Origin: Sphaerochaeta sp032144095
Lineage (GTDB): Bacteria; Spirochaetota; Spirochaetia; Sphaerochaetales; Sphaerochaetaceae
DNA: 64,000 nucleotides
Assembly: GCF_032144095.1 (NCBI RefSeq)
Contig: NZ_JAVSNJ010000002.1
Coordinates: 248,001-312,000 of the forward strand
Direction: 5' to 3'
Within the stretch, counting starts at the first letter, position 1. Every line of letters begins with the position of its first letter. Below are positions 8,718 to 18,046 of the stretch, one piece after another. A program made the translations under genes and the position numbers. Below the pieces are notes generated by a model. That model saw only the letters and a list, made by a program, of their open reading frames with translations. It was not told the origin of the DNA and did not search any database.

Positions 8718-10124
8718 ATGCGAGAAATACAGACTGACCTCTTGGTCCTCGGAGGAGGACCTGGTGGATATAGTGCAGCCTTCAGGGCTGCTGACCTTGG
8801 CCGGAAAGTTACCCTCATTGGGAAGGAGGATGTATTGGGAGGTGTCTGCCTGAACGTAGGCTGCATCCCTTCCAAGACCCTGCTCCACTTTGCAGAGGTG
8901 ATAGAGGAAGCTGAAAAGCTTGCCCCTCTTGGTGTTTCCTTCGGCAAGCCCACCTTTGACCTTGCCAAGATGCGAGCCCATAAGGATTCTGTGGTGGGAA
9001 CCCTCACCTCGGGCCTTGAGTCGCTGTGCAAGGCCCGCAAGGTTGAGCGCATCATCGGAGTCGGAACCTTCCTCTCCGATACTACCCTAAAGGTCCAGAC
9101 AGAAAAGGAAGAGCTACACCTTACCTTTACCGATCTGATCATCGCTGTTGGCTCCCGCTCGGTCCAGATACCAGGAATTCCCTTTGAGGATGAGAGGGTC
9201 TGGGATTCGACCAAGGCCCTCGACCTTGCCTTCATCCCTGACCGGTTGGCAATCATAGGAGGGGGGATCATTGGCCTTGAAGTGGCTACGATGTACCACG
9301 CCCTTGGTTCGAAGGTGACCATCATCGAAATGATGGATTCCCTCATCCCTCCTGCTGATAGGGACCTGAAACAACCTTTGGTGAGGAAGTTGAAAGGCCA
9401 ATACGAGGCCATCTACACCTCAACCAAGGTTGAGAAGGTGGAAGCAAAGAAAGAGAGTCTGGTACTCTCGCTGAAGGGAGAAAAGGCACCACAGACCATC
9501 GAGGCCGATGCTGTGCTGGTGGCGGTGGGTCGTAAGGCAAATTCCGATAGGATTGGCATTGAGCACACCTCACTGAAGACCACCCAAAGGGGTTGGATCG
9601 AGGTGGACAAGAAACTGCGTACCAACGTTGCACATATCTTTGCCATCGGGGATGTTGTAGGAGACCCCATGCTTGCCCACAAGAGTAGCCATCAGGGTAA
9701 GGTAGCTGCAGAGGTTGCCTCTGGCCTACCTTCTGCATTTTCGGTCATGGGCATTCCCTCTGTTGCCTATACCAACCCCGAGGTTGCTTGGGTAGGGCTG
9801 ACCGAGGCTGAGGCCAAGGAGAAAAACATTGCCTACAAGAAGGGTTCTTTCCCTTGGATGGCAAATGGAAGGGCCTTGAGTGCTATGGCTTCCGAAGGGG
9901 TGAGCAAAGCCCTCTTCGACGTGAAGACAGGCAGGCTCCTTGGTGCAGGTATTTGTGGAAAGAATGCAGGGGAACTCATCGCCGAGGCCACCCTTGCCCT
10001 TGAGATGGGCTCGGTTGCCGAGGACATAGCCCTCACCATCCATGCCCACCCTACCCTCAGCGAGACCTTTGCCGTTGCAGCTGAGCTTGCAGAAGGGATT
10101 GCTACAGATACCCTGAACAGGTAA
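8718..10124 (+). CDS. lpdA: Dihydrolipoyl dehydrogenase, E3
   Basis: A 468-residue FAD flavoenzyme that reoxidises dihydrolipoyl-E2 with NAD+. The FAD-binding GGGPGGY motif is at about 12-18, the redox-active disulfide is CLNVGC (C44 and C49), the NAD motif is GGGIIGLE at about 182, and the C-terminal catalytic pair lies in HAHPTLSE. All key residues are present and the length is normal. It is the last gene of the PDH operon, 14 bases after aceF, with AAGGAGGT before the ATG. It could also serve other 2-oxoacid complexes, but none is seen here. Confidence 0.96.
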   Translation: MREIQTDLLVLGGGPGGYSAAFRAADLGRKVTLIGKEDVLGGVCLNVGCIPSKTLLHFAEVIEEAEKLAPLGVSFGKPTFDLAKMRAHKDSVVGTLTSGLESLCKARKVERIIGVGTFLSDTTLKVQTEKEELHLTFTDLIIAVGSRSVQIPGIPFEDERVWDSTKALDLAFIPDRLAIIGGGIIGLEVATMYHALGSKVTIIEMMDSLIPPADRDLKQPLVRKLKGQYEAIYTSTKVEKVEAKKESLVLSLKGEKAPQTIEADAVLVAVGRKANSDRIGIEHTSLKTTQRGWIEVDKKLRTNVAHIFAIGDVVGDPMLAHKSSHQGKVAAEVASGLPSAFSVMGIPSVAYTNPEVAWVGLTEAEAKEKNIAYKKGSFPWMANGRALSAMASEGVSKALFDVKTGRLLGAGICGKNAGELIAEATLALEMGSVAEDIALTIHAHPTLSETFAVAAELAEGIATDTLNR

Positions 10125-10155
10125 CCAGAAGCTAGGAGAACGACTACTTGATTTT

Positions 10156-10190
10156 CATACCCACCTGCAGTGCAGGTGGGTATGATTTTG
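10156..10190 (+). terminator. Perfect hairpin after lpdA
   Basis: A perfect inverted repeat with 14-base arms around a single G (10156-10184) is followed by ATTTTG. It lies between the convergent lpdA and GGDEF-EAL genes and probably ends the PDH transcript. The T run is short, so termination may be partly structure-driven. Confidence 0.65.
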
Positions 10191-10245
10191 TGAGGAAAAC
10201 AATTGTGCTATTGAGAGCCTACGGAAAAAGCTCCGAAAGATCGGG

Positions 10246-12165
10246 TCAGTGGAACTCCTTGTCCATCCATGCCAAGAACTGCTGCTCATCAAGGGGCTTG
10301 GAATAGAAGTAGCCCTGCACCTGGTGTATCTGGGCAGAACGGACAACATCCAGCTGTTCCTGGGTCTCAACCCCTTCGGCAACGATCTGCTTATTCAAAC
10401 GGTGGAGCATCGCAGAGATCAAGGAGAGCAACTCATACCGGTTCTTGGAGTTGGAGACCACACTACGGTCGATCTTTACGATATCAAAGGGAAGGGTAAC
10501 CAGGGACTCAAGGTTTGAATAACCGGTGCCGAAATCATCCAGCATGAAACGGATGCCTTTCTTCTGGAATGCTTCCCAGGACCTGTTCACAAACCTATTT
10601 GCATCAAGGACCATCGATTCTGTCACTTCAAACCATATCTTTCCAGGATCTACCGGTGATTGCTTAAGCACATCGAGCAATTTTTGGGAGGCCTCACTAT
10701 TGGAAAGATCTTCAGAGGATATGTTTATGGAGATATGGGAAAGATGCAACCGTTCCTTGTTTTCCACGATAAAGGAACAGACTTTCTTCAATATGATTTC
10801 TGTAAACAACGAAATCAGGCCTGCCTGTTCTGCAAGGGGAATGAACTCTCCGGGGGAGAGCATACCCAACTGGTCGTCCTGCAGACGCATCAAGGCTTCT
10901 GCAGCTATGGGACGGTTGCTCTCAACGTCAACCACTGGCTGGAAATAGACCTTCACCATATCCTGATGTACCACTGCTTTCCTCAGGACGGAGAGGACAT
11001 TGAGCTTGCGCTGTCTGACATCGATGAGCTTCTGGTTAAAGATGATTATCGACTGCCGTCGTTTCTCCTTAATCTCCATCATGGTAAAATTCAGGGAGTC
11101 AACAACCTCTGCAGTGGTATTCTTTCTGAGGGGGGTCTCGACAATGGCAATGTTCACATGAAATGAGACCTGCACATCCCCGACCTTCCATCCTTCTGAA
11201 ATCTTCACCTGGATCACTCTTACAATGCGTACAAGCTCATTATGGGAAAGATGGGGAAACAGCAGGAGAAACCGATTGCCTCCCATACAGTATACGGAAC
11301 CGTTAAGTAAGGTGGATCGAAGGAATAATGCAAAGATACGGAGGACCTCATCTCCTTTCTCTTCACCGTAGCGTTCGTTTATGAGACGGAAATTTTCAAT
11401 GTCTATCATGAGCAAGCTTGCTTTCCCGTTCGAGGAGGTCAGGCGGGTAATGGCCTCTAGGGAGGACTGATAATTCGGCACCTTGGTTACCGGATCCATC
11501 ATCAACTCCTTGCGTTGCCACGAGAGGTAGCTGACCAAAAGCATGAAGATACTGCTTACTGCAAAAAGGTAGGGTTGTCTGAACACCTCAAAGAGGATGA
11601 CAGAAAGCAAAAGGAAAAGAGCAGAAAGGATCATGAGCATACGAGGGGCCCTCGTAATCTCATGCCTTTTAGCCAAGACAATCACCAACTCCAGCACTAT
11701 GAAAGAGATGCTCAATCCCAACATGAGGGGAATGCCATACCCACCTATGAGCAGTGCTTCATCTGAAAACAGATAGAGTTTGCCGATCGGGATATCGGCC
11801 AATGAAAGACCGACAAAAATCCAGAGGAGTATTTTCTGGCTGAGTATCACAGGTTTTGCACTTTTTCTTGAGAGTACCCGCTTTTCGATTCCGGTCATCC
11901 AGACGTAGACAAGAGCTGGAATCGAAATTACATGGAGGATCATTGTTACCTTTGCGTACAAAGACCAGAATTGTATAATGTTGCTTAGGTGCAAGTGGAT
12001 GTTGATTGCAAGAACGAGATAGACGATGCAAATGTTTTCATCAAGCAACATCCCATCATCTCTGCAATCAATGCACTCTGTAGCAGTCTTCAAAGCATTC
12101 CTATGGCCAAACCTAATGGCCAATACGATTGCCAAGGAAAAGAGCTCTATCACGATCAGTTCCAT
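10246..12165 (-). CDS. Membrane protein with degenerate GGDEF and intact EAL domain
   Basis: A 639-residue cyclic di-GMP protein. The first 225 residues hold six or seven hydrophobic segments. Next comes a GGDEF-fold domain (about 230-385) whose signature is changed to GGNRF, so cyclase activity is unlikely. The C-terminal EAL domain (about 400-639) keeps EALMRL, the Asn of SINIS, EVTES, DDFGTGYSN, KIDRS and AEGVET, the residues for metal binding and catalysis. The most likely role is a phosphodiesterase that degrades c-di-GMP, with the dead GGDEF as a GTP or regulatory module. GGAG lies seven bases before the ATG. It is monocistronic. Confidence 0.9.
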   Translation of the reverse strand: MELIVIELFSLAIVLAIRFGHRNALKTATECIDCRDDGMLLDENICIVYLVLAINIHLHLSNIIQFWSLYAKVTMILHVISIPALVYVWMTGIEKRVLSRKSAKPVILSQKILLWIFVGLSLADIPIGKLYLFSDEALLIGGYGIPLMLGLSISFIVLELVIVLAKRHEITRAPRMLMILSALFLLLSVILFEVFRQPYLFAVSSIFMLLVSYLSWQRKELMMDPVTKVPNYQSSLEAITRLTSSNGKASLLMIDIENFRLINERYGEEKGDEVLRIFALFLRSTLLNGSVYCMGGNRFLLLFPHLSHNELVRIVRVIQVKISEGWKVGDVQVSFHVNIAIVETPLRKNTTAEVVDSLNFTMMEIKEKRRQSIIIFNQKLIDVRQRKLNVLSVLRKAVVHQDMVKVYFQPVVDVESNRPIAAEALMRLQDDQLGMLSPGEFIPLAEQAGLISLFTEIILKKVCSFIVENKERLHLSHISINISSEDLSNSEASQKLLDVLKQSPVDPGKIWFEVTESMVLDANRFVNRSWEAFQKKGIRFMLDDFGTGYSNLESLVTLPFDIVKIDRSVVSNSKNRYELLSLISAMLHRLNKQIVAEGVETQEQLDVVRSAQIHQVQGYFYSKPLDEQQFLAWMDKEFH

Positions 12166-12407
12166 GTGGATTCTCCAAGATACATGCCATACGCAAATAG
12201 GATAGGGAATGGAAAGAATCGTGATTCAGAAATATAGGGTTCTAAACAAGGAAACTTTCAAAAATTACTCTACCCAAACAGGTGGCATTTGTCAACTTTC
12301 CTATCCTTTTGCGAGGCAATATGAACTACAGAGAAAGGCCGATGGCCTCGTCATGATTGATGTATTGTATCATGGAAAGGATATTCAGGATATTGGTTTG
12401 GAAACTC

Positions 12408-13826
12408 CTACCAAATAATCTTCCCAGGATTCATGATCATCGCAGGATCGAGGGCCTTCTTCACCGCCTCGAAGAGCCTGTACTCAGCAGGTGGGGTCAG
12501 GCTCTTGAGGTAGGCCCTTCGCTTGAGCCCGATGCCGTGCTCGCCACTGATCTTGCCCCCCAGTCTCCCCACAATGAATGCATACAGCTCAGTGAGAATC
12601 TTCGGCTCGATACTGTGCCAGCTCTCCATGCTGCTTGCAGGGTTCTTCACAATGGTTGCATGGAGGTTGCCATCACCTGCATGTCCGTAACAGGGAATGG
12701 TCACATCATATTTCTCTGCAAGCCGCTTGAGCTCGGGCAGTACACTGGGAATCGAGCCTATGGGAACCACAACATCCTCAAGGCTCTGCACTGGACTGAA
12801 GACCTTGATGGCCTCTGCTATATTCCTTCGTACAGACCAGATACGCTCGCGGTTGGAGGCGTCTTCGGCGATGTATACCTCCATTGCCCCTTGCTGGATG
12901 CACAGATCGCCCACTGCCATGAGATCGTGTTCTACCTGGGCCTCATCACTGCCATCAAGCTCGATCAGCAACATCGCCCCCACTCCTTCCAGGGGAAGGC
13001 TCTCATTGAGGTAGGAGCAGGACATCTCTAGGGAACTGCGGTCCATGAACTCGATGCTGGTGGGTATGATGCCACCCTTCATGACCAAGGGGACAACGGA
13101 GATTGCATCCTGGGCAGTAGTGAAGGGAACCAACAGGTCAGAGGCAAACTGTGGTTTCCCCAACAACCTGATGGTAGCCTTGGTGATGACCCCCAAGGTC
13201 CCCTCGGACCCTATGTAGAGCTGCTTGAGGTCATACCCACTTACATCCTTGGTAACCTTGCCACCAAGTTCGACTATCTCCCCTTGGGGGGTAACGACCT
13301 CCATGCCCAGGACATAGCGTCCGGTAACCCCATATTTGACAGCTTTTCCTCCCCCAGCGTTCTCTGCAATGTTGCCACCCAGGAAACAGGTCTCAAGGCT
13401 CATGGGGTATCCGGCAAAGAACAATCCCTTTGCCTTTATCTGTTCATTCAGCTCGTTGGTTATGATGCCAGCCTCGGCCGTAACCGTCAGGTTGGCCTCG
13501 TCAATCTCCAGGACCTGATTCATCCTCTCCAAGGAGAGCACGATCCCACCGAAGAGGGGGATGGCGCCGCCGGAAAGGCCTGAACCAGCACCCCTTGGGG
13601 TAACTGGGATGCAGTACCTGCTTGCAAGTTTCATGATGGAGGCAACCTGCTCGACAGTAGTGGGCGTAAGCACCACCTCCGGCATATGGCCATACTCCTC
13701 AACAGAGGTCTCGTCATGGCTGTAGTGCTCCATCTTTTCCAGGTCGGTTATCAGATTCCTTGCTCCCACTATTTCCAGGAGCTCACTGAGGATCTGTCGA
13801 TCGATTCGGGTGTAGGGAATGCTCAT
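12408..13826 (-). CDS. FAD-linked D-lactate/2-hydroxyacid dehydrogenase (GlcD/LctD type)
   Basis: A 472-residue FAD oxidoreductase of the VAO fold. It has an N-terminal PCMH FAD domain (PRGAGSGLSGGAI at about 75-87, GYDLKQLYIGSEGTLG further on) and a C-terminal FAD-oxidase domain with CYGHAGDGNLHA and GEHGIGLKR. Its start overlaps the stop of etfA by four bases and etfB lies before that, so the order etfB-etfA-dehydrogenase is that of the electron-confurcating lactate dehydrogenase of acetogens (LctBCD). Glycolate or other D-2-hydroxyacids are possible substrates. The neighbouring murQ, whose product includes D-lactate, favours D-lactate to pyruvate with electrons passed to EtfAB. Confidence 0.88.
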   Translation of the reverse strand: MSIPYTRIDRQILSELLEIVGARNLITDLEKMEHYSHDETSVEEYGHMPEVVLTPTTVEQVASIMKLASRYCIPVTPRGAGSGLSGGAIPLFGGIVLSLERMNQVLEIDEANLTVTAEAGIITNELNEQIKAKGLFFAGYPMSLETCFLGGNIAENAGGGKAVKYGVTGRYVLGMEVVTPQGEIVELGGKVTKDVSGYDLKQLYIGSEGTLGVITKATIRLLGKPQFASDLLVPFTTAQDAISVVPLVMKGGIIPTSIEFMDRSSLEMSCSYLNESLPLEGVGAMLLIELDGSDEAQVEHDLMAVGDLCIQQGAMEVYIAEDASNRERIWSVRRNIAEAIKVFSPVQSLEDVVVPIGSIPSVLPELKRLAEKYDVTIPCYGHAGDGNLHATIVKNPASSMESWHSIEPKILTELYAFIVGRLGGKISGEHGIGLKRRAYLKSLTPPAEYRLFEAVKKALDPAMIMNPGKIIW

Positions 13827-14818
13827 ACCTTGCTCCTTTGCTCTAGGTGTCGCTCGATCTGGGGGAGGATGGAAAACAAGTCCCCTACAATGGCAAAATC
13901 TGCTATATCCAGCAGGTTCGCATGCTCATCGGAGTTGATGGCCACTATACAGCCGGCTGTCTTGATACCTGCAAGGTGTTGGACAGCACCGGAAATCCCC
14001 ACGGCAAGATAGAGGCGTGGTGAGATGGTCTTGCCAGAAAGTCCCACCTGGTGGGGATAGCTTGCCCATCCCCGGTCAACTGCATCACGGCTAGCCCCAA
14101 CCTGGGCCCCAAACAACCTTGCTAGGCGTTCGATGAGCTGAAAATTGTCACGCTTCTTCATGCCCCTTCCACCAGAGACGACCATGTCAGCCTCCTCTAT
14201 GGAGAGCTGTTGCCCTTCCGGCTTTCGGAGGCCAAGGACCTCAAGGCGGCCATCATCCCACTCCCTCAAGAACGGGATGTACTCAATGAGTCCCCTACGC
14301 TGTAGGTCGATGGGCAGGGCTCGGGTAGACCTTGGGCGGACCGTCGCCATCTGGGGGCGATGGTTCGGTGTCTTGATCGTAGCCATGATGTTCCCCCCGA
14401 TGGCAGGACGGGTCTGCAGCAGGTTACCACTGCCTTCCTCTATACCCAGTTCCGTGCAGTCTGCTGTAAGACCTGCATGGGTCCTGACCGCCACATAGGG
14501 CATGAGTGTCCGTCCCATGGTCGTAGCACCTGCTATGACGATCTGGGGCTTTTGGGTGGTTATCAGGCTTTCCAACACAAGTGCATATCGTTCACAAGAA
14601 AAGGTTGCAAGGGCCTTGTCGTCCACCACATAGAGCCTGTCAGAGCCGTGAGCGATCAGTGCATCCAGCCCTGATGGTTGGATACAATGCCCCAAAACAA
14701 CAGAACCAAGCTCTACCTTCAGAGTGTCGGCAAGGGCCCTCCCCCGTGCCAAGAGCTCATATGAAATTTCCTTTATCTTCCCTTCATTCTCTTCTGCAAT
14801 GATCCAGACCTCATGCAT
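13823..14818 (-). CDS. etfA: Electron transfer flavoprotein alpha subunit
   Basis: A 331-residue Etf alpha subunit. The C-terminal FAD-binding domain is clear: QVGLSGKTISPRLY, GISGAVQH and the INSDEHANLLDIADF stretch ending in VGD. The N-terminal part is the ETF alpha/beta fold. It has no ferredoxin-like [4Fe-4S] extension, unlike the LctC protein of Acetobacterium. It overlaps etfB by eight bases, and the ribosome binding site GGAGG lies within the last etfB codons. It passes electrons from the dehydrogenase encoded next to it. Whether the pair bifurcates with ferredoxin and NAD cannot be decided from this subunit alone. Confidence 0.93.
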   Translation of the reverse strand: MHEVWIIAEENEGKIKEISYELLARGRALADTLKVELGSVVLGHCIQPSGLDALIAHGSDRLYVVDDKALATFSCERYALVLESLITTQKPQIVIAGATTMGRTLMPYVAVRTHAGLTADCTELGIEEGSGNLLQTRPAIGGNIMATIKTPNHRPQMATVRPRSTRALPIDLQRRGLIEYIPFLREWDDGRLEVLGLRKPEGQQLSIEEADMVVSGGRGMKKRDNFQLIERLARLFGAQVGASRDAVDRGWASYPHQVGLSGKTISPRLYLAVGISGAVQHLAGIKTAGCIVAINSDEHANLLDIADFAIVGDLFSILPQIERHLEQRSKV

Positions 14819-15632
14819 GTTGGCCTCCTTTCAGAGGAGCCAGGCCCCTCTCTTCAAGAAAGGAGAAGAGTTGTTCCACAGCGTCGGCAGTAGAGGCATC
14901 ATCAAGGGCATGGACAACCTTGCAATGGCGACTTACGCTAGGGCTCTCAATCTTTACCACCCTGGTAGGAGACCCTTTCAGGCCAATGCAGGCAGGGTCG
15001 GCTTCGATATCCATGGCTGTCCAGACCGGAATAGGCGTTACCATGGAGCGTTTCTTTCCCGCCAAGGTCGGCAGCCTCGGGCAGGCGATCTCCTTGACAA
15101 CGGTAAGGACGGCAGGAAGGGTGGCCCGTACCTTCTGGTACCCCTCTTCAATGAGGCGTTCAGCCAGGAGGTGGTTCCCATCCTCCATTTCGAGGGAAGA
15201 GACATAGGAGACCAGGGTCATATCAAGCCAGGAAGCCAAGGCAGGTCCCACCTGGCCAGTATCGCCATCGGTGGCCCGTTCCCCTGTTATGATGAGATCC
15301 GGCTTGCCCAGCTTCTCGATGGCCTTGGAGAGGACATAGGAGGTTGCCCAGGTGTCCGAGCCACCGAAAGCCCGGTCAGAGAGATGGAGGGCCTCGTCAC
15401 AGCCCATGGACAGCGCTTCCTTGAGGGCCTTCACGGCGCTGACAGGTCCCATGGTAATGGCGATAACCCGTCCTCCATGCAACGCCTTCAGCCTGAGACC
15501 CGCTTCCAGGGCGTAGAGGTCCAGGGGATTGACGATGGACTTTGAACCACTGCGGATCATGGTACCGCTCTCCTTGTCCATCTGGACATCACCCGTTTCG
15601 GGTACCTGCTTTATGGGAATGATGATATACAT
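14811..15632 (-). CDS. etfB: Electron transfer flavoprotein beta subunit
   Basis: A 273-residue Etf beta subunit. The segment TDGDTGQVGP at 121-130 and the SKSIVNPLDLYALE stretch near 30-43 resemble EtfB proteins of bifurcating systems, where the beta subunit binds the bifurcating FAD near NADH. That supports, but does not prove, an electron-confurcating lactate dehydrogenase. GGAG lies just before ATG 15632. The gene starts 45 bases after the RpiR regulator gene on the same strand, so regulator, etfB, etfA and dehydrogenase may share a transcript. Confidence 0.93.
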   Translation of the reverse strand: MYIIIPIKQVPETGDVQMDKESGTMIRSGSKSIVNPLDLYALEAGLRLKALHGGRVIAITMGPVSAVKALKEALSMGCDEALHLSDRAFGGSDTWATSYVLSKAIEKLGKPDLIITGERATDGDTGQVGPALASWLDMTLVSYVSSLEMEDGNHLLAERLIEEGYQKVRATLPAVLTVVKEIACPRLPTLAGKKRSMVTPIPVWTAMDIEADPACIGLKGSPTRVVKIESPSVSRHCKVVHALDDASTADAVEQLFSFLEERGLAPLKGGQHA

Positions 15633-15677
15633 GCGATCTCCTCTCTCTGGTATGGGTAATCTGTACGGTCTGCTTCA

Positions 15678-16532
15678 CTATCCCGATACATGGGAGACTG
15701 CCTCCCAAGATCGCTTCAACAATTCACTGACCGTATCATGGCACCGTGCAAGGATGACGGTATAGATCAGGTCGACTACCAGCAACTGGCCGAAACGGGA
15801 TAGGGTTGCACCCTCCCGAAAGAGGGATTCACTGTTTACCACCTGTAGTGTCCAATCAGAGATGCGGGAAAGCGAGTTGCCTCCGAACCGGGTTATGGCC
15901 ACTACTACGGCTCCATTCTTCTTTGCTTCCTTGGATGCCTTGAGTACACTGTTCGTCTCCCCTGAGTAGGAGATGGCTACCAGGACATCGTTCTTGGAAA
16001 GGGCACAGGCCTCCACTATCTGCATATCACTGTCTGCAGTATAGAGAGCCGATAGGCCCAAACGTGCAAGTTTCTGCTGTAGGTCGCTTGCCACTATGCC
16101 TGAAGCCCCTACCCCTGCTATCACCAAATGTGGTGCATGGATGATCGCCTCCACTGCCCCTTCCAGAGCCTTGCCATCGACCCGATGTTCCAGTGCCTTG
16201 ATGCTATCGCTGGTAGTGGTTATGACCCAATGCACGATTGCATCGGTAGTTGTCTGTGGTGAAATATGTAGGGTTGGCAGATCCTCAGTTATCCTGTCGG
16301 TCGAGAAGACCTCTTGCGCCAGTGCCATCTTAAGAGTTGAATATCCTGAGTACCCAAGATGGTTGGCCAGTCTGATGCAGGCTGAGGAGCTTGACTGGGT
16401 AATGAGCGCAATCTCCTGGACTCCCAGGCCTACTGCTTGCATCGGGTTTGCCAGCAAAAACTCAGCTACCTTTCGTTCGCTGTGTGCAAGGCTGGGGAGA
16501 AATTGCTTGAGGATATACAAACATCCACTCAT
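15678..16532 (-). CDS. murR: RpiR/MurR-family transcriptional regulator
   Basis: A 284-residue regulator with an N-terminal HTH of the RpiR type (about residues 1-76, with SERKVAEFLLANP and SSSACIRLANHLGYSGYSTLK) and a C-terminal sugar isomerase (SIS) domain that binds a phosphosugar (AGVGASG near 142, ISYSGETN near 187). The nearest functional model is MurR, which senses MurNAc-6-phosphate. It is divergent from the ABC importer-murQ operon and lies just upstream of etfBA-dehydrogenase on its own strand, so it probably controls both arms. The exact effector is inferred from murQ. Confidence 0.85.
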   Translation of the reverse strand: MSGCLYILKQFLPSLAHSERKVAEFLLANPMQAVGLGVQEIALITQSSSSACIRLANHLGYSGYSTLKMALAQEVFSTDRITEDLPTLHISPQTTTDAIVHWVITTTSDSIKALEHRVDGKALEGAVEAIIHAPHLVIAGVGASGIVASDLQQKLARLGLSALYTADSDMQIVEACALSKNDVLVAISYSGETNSVLKASKEAKKNGAVVVAITRFGGNSLSRISDWTLQVVNSESLFREGATLSRFGQLLVVDLIYTVILARCHDTVSELLKRSWEAVSHVSG

Positions 16533-16693
16533 AGGTTGAGCATACCACGGTTTTTCTTGTTTTGAAATTTTTTTTTATGAATGAACCTTTTTGAATAAAA
16601 TTATTTTTTGTTTCTTCTTGACAACTACCCCTTGCTGGAGGAGAATTCAGTTGGAAGCAATTACTTTGCTTACAAAACAAAAGGAGAAACGCA
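16533..16693. promoter_or_regulatory. Divergent control region between murR and the sugar ABC operon
   Basis: This 161-base spacer is very AT-rich next to murR. It holds two loosely related tracts (about 16560-16582 and 16589-16612, each TTTGAA followed by A/T runs) that could be RpiR operators. Toward the ABC operon a perfect TTGACA lies at 16618-16623, with GAGAAT 17 bases further as a weak -10. AAGGAG stands just before the binding-protein start. Confidence 0.4.
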
Positions 16694-17971
16694 ATGAAAA
16701 AACACATGCTCTTAATCCTGTTGGTTGCACTCTTCACTGCAAGCATGCTCTTTGCAGCAGGCGCGCAAGAAGCGCAGACTACACAAGCCAAGGCGAAGAC
16801 CACCCTTGAGTTCTGGACATGGAGGCCTGAGGACATCGATTTCTACGCGAAGCAGATAGCCCTCTTTGAAGCTGCCAACCCAGACATCAAGGTCGTACAG
16901 ACTGCCTTGAAAAACACCGAATACAACACCATCCTCGCCTCTTCCCTCTCTGGTGGCGCAGGACCTGATGTATTCCAGGGCCGTGCATATGGCGGTTTGG
17001 TGACCTTCGCTGACTCTGGCTTTCTTGAACCCCTTGAAGGTTGGATGCCAGAACTGAAGAACTACTCTGCAAACGCCCTGCTAGGTGCTACCAGCCCTAC
17101 CGATGGCAAGATCTACGGAAGCCCTGCGGTAAGCCAGACAGTCTTCATGTACTACAACATGGATGTCTACAAGAAGCTTGGACTCTCCATTCCCAAGACC
17201 TGGAATGAGATGATAAGCAACTTCGAGGCAGTCAAGAAAGCCGGGTACATTCCTTTGGGCAACGGTGCCAAGGATGGCTGGTGCCTTGAGACCCTCCTTG
17301 GTGGAATGGGCGCCGGTTTCTACGGTGGCTCTGATTTCTACAATGCAGTAGTTGCCGGTACGAAGACCTTTGAGGACCCTGCATTCATCCGGATGATCGA
17401 ACAGATGAAATCGTTGACCAAGTACATGCCAGACATGTTCATGGGCATCAGCTATGAAGATATGCGTGCAAATTTCATCAACGAGATGAGCCCACACCTC
17501 ATTGCCGGTTCCTACGAAGCTGCTTTTTTCAAATCCCAGAACCCAAAACTGAACTTCGGTATCTTCGCTGTCCCAAGCGAGAAGGCGACCGACCCTGCCT
17601 ATGTTTCTGTCTATGCTGACATGAACTTCGCTATGAACGCACACTCAGCCAAAAAAGATGCAGCCATCAAATTCCTGAAGTTCCTCTCAAGCAAGGATTT
17701 TGGCAAGTCGATGGTCACTGAGATGCAGATGGTAAGTGCAGTCCCTGGCGTCGATGCCTCGGCAGACCCCTTCATCTCCAGAGTCCTGGAGTTACAGAAG
17801 AATGCAACCCCATACCTCTTCCTCGTCGGTTTCCGCTATGAGCAGCCTACCGGCTCCTCACTCTGGCAAGCTGCTGCCCAAGGCGTCATGGCTGGAACCT
17901 TGACTGCAAAACAGGCAGCCAAGCAAGTCCAGGATGGTATCGCATCATACTACAAGCCTTTCAAGAAATAA
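16694..17971 (+). CDS. ABC transporter sugar-binding lipoprotein, family 1
   Basis: A 425-residue periplasmic binding protein of the MalE/UgpB class. Residues 1-22 form a signal peptide (MKKHMLLILLVALF, then a LFAAGAQE cleavage region, a common spirochaete style that may be acylated or cut by signal peptidase I). The body has the typical FWTWRPED start strand, SGGAGPDVFQG and the C-terminal AVPGVDA and MAGTLTAKQA segments. It delivers a sugar to the two permeases encoded after it. The operon ends in murQ, so MurNAc or a muropeptide-derived sugar is the likely ligand (inference). A palindrome separates it from the permease genes. Confidence 0.9.
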   Translation: MKKHMLLILLVALFTASMLFAAGAQEAQTTQAKAKTTLEFWTWRPEDIDFYAKQIALFEAANPDIKVVQTALKNTEYNTILASSLSGGAGPDVFQGRAYGGLVTFADSGFLEPLEGWMPELKNYSANALLGATSPTDGKIYGSPAVSQTVFMYYNMDVYKKLGLSIPKTWNEMISNFEAVKKAGYIPLGNGAKDGWCLETLLGGMGAGFYGGSDFYNAVVAGTKTFEDPAFIRMIEQMKSLTKYMPDMFMGISYEDMRANFINEMSPHLIAGSYEAAFFKSQNPKLNFGIFAVPSEKATDPAYVSVYADMNFAMNAHSAKKDAAIKFLKFLSSKDFGKSMVTEMQMVSAVPGVDASADPFISRVLELQKNATPYLFLVGFRYEQPTGSSLWQAAAQGVMAGTLTAKQAAKQVQDGIASYYKPFKK

Positions 17972-17985
17972 GGCCTAATCTCCAC

Positions 17986-18011
17986 TCCTACAGGGGCATG
18001 CCCCTGTAGGA
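17986..18011. repeat. Intercistronic palindrome in the sugar ABC operon
   Basis: TCCTACAGGGGCA and its exact complement TGCCCCTGTAGGA form a 26-base perfect palindrome between the binding-protein stop and the first permease. No T run follows. Such structures commonly protect the upstream message, giving more binding protein than permease. Confidence 0.6.
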
Positions 18012-18046
18012 TCTCTCCCATCAACACTCTTTCCCAAGGAACTGCC

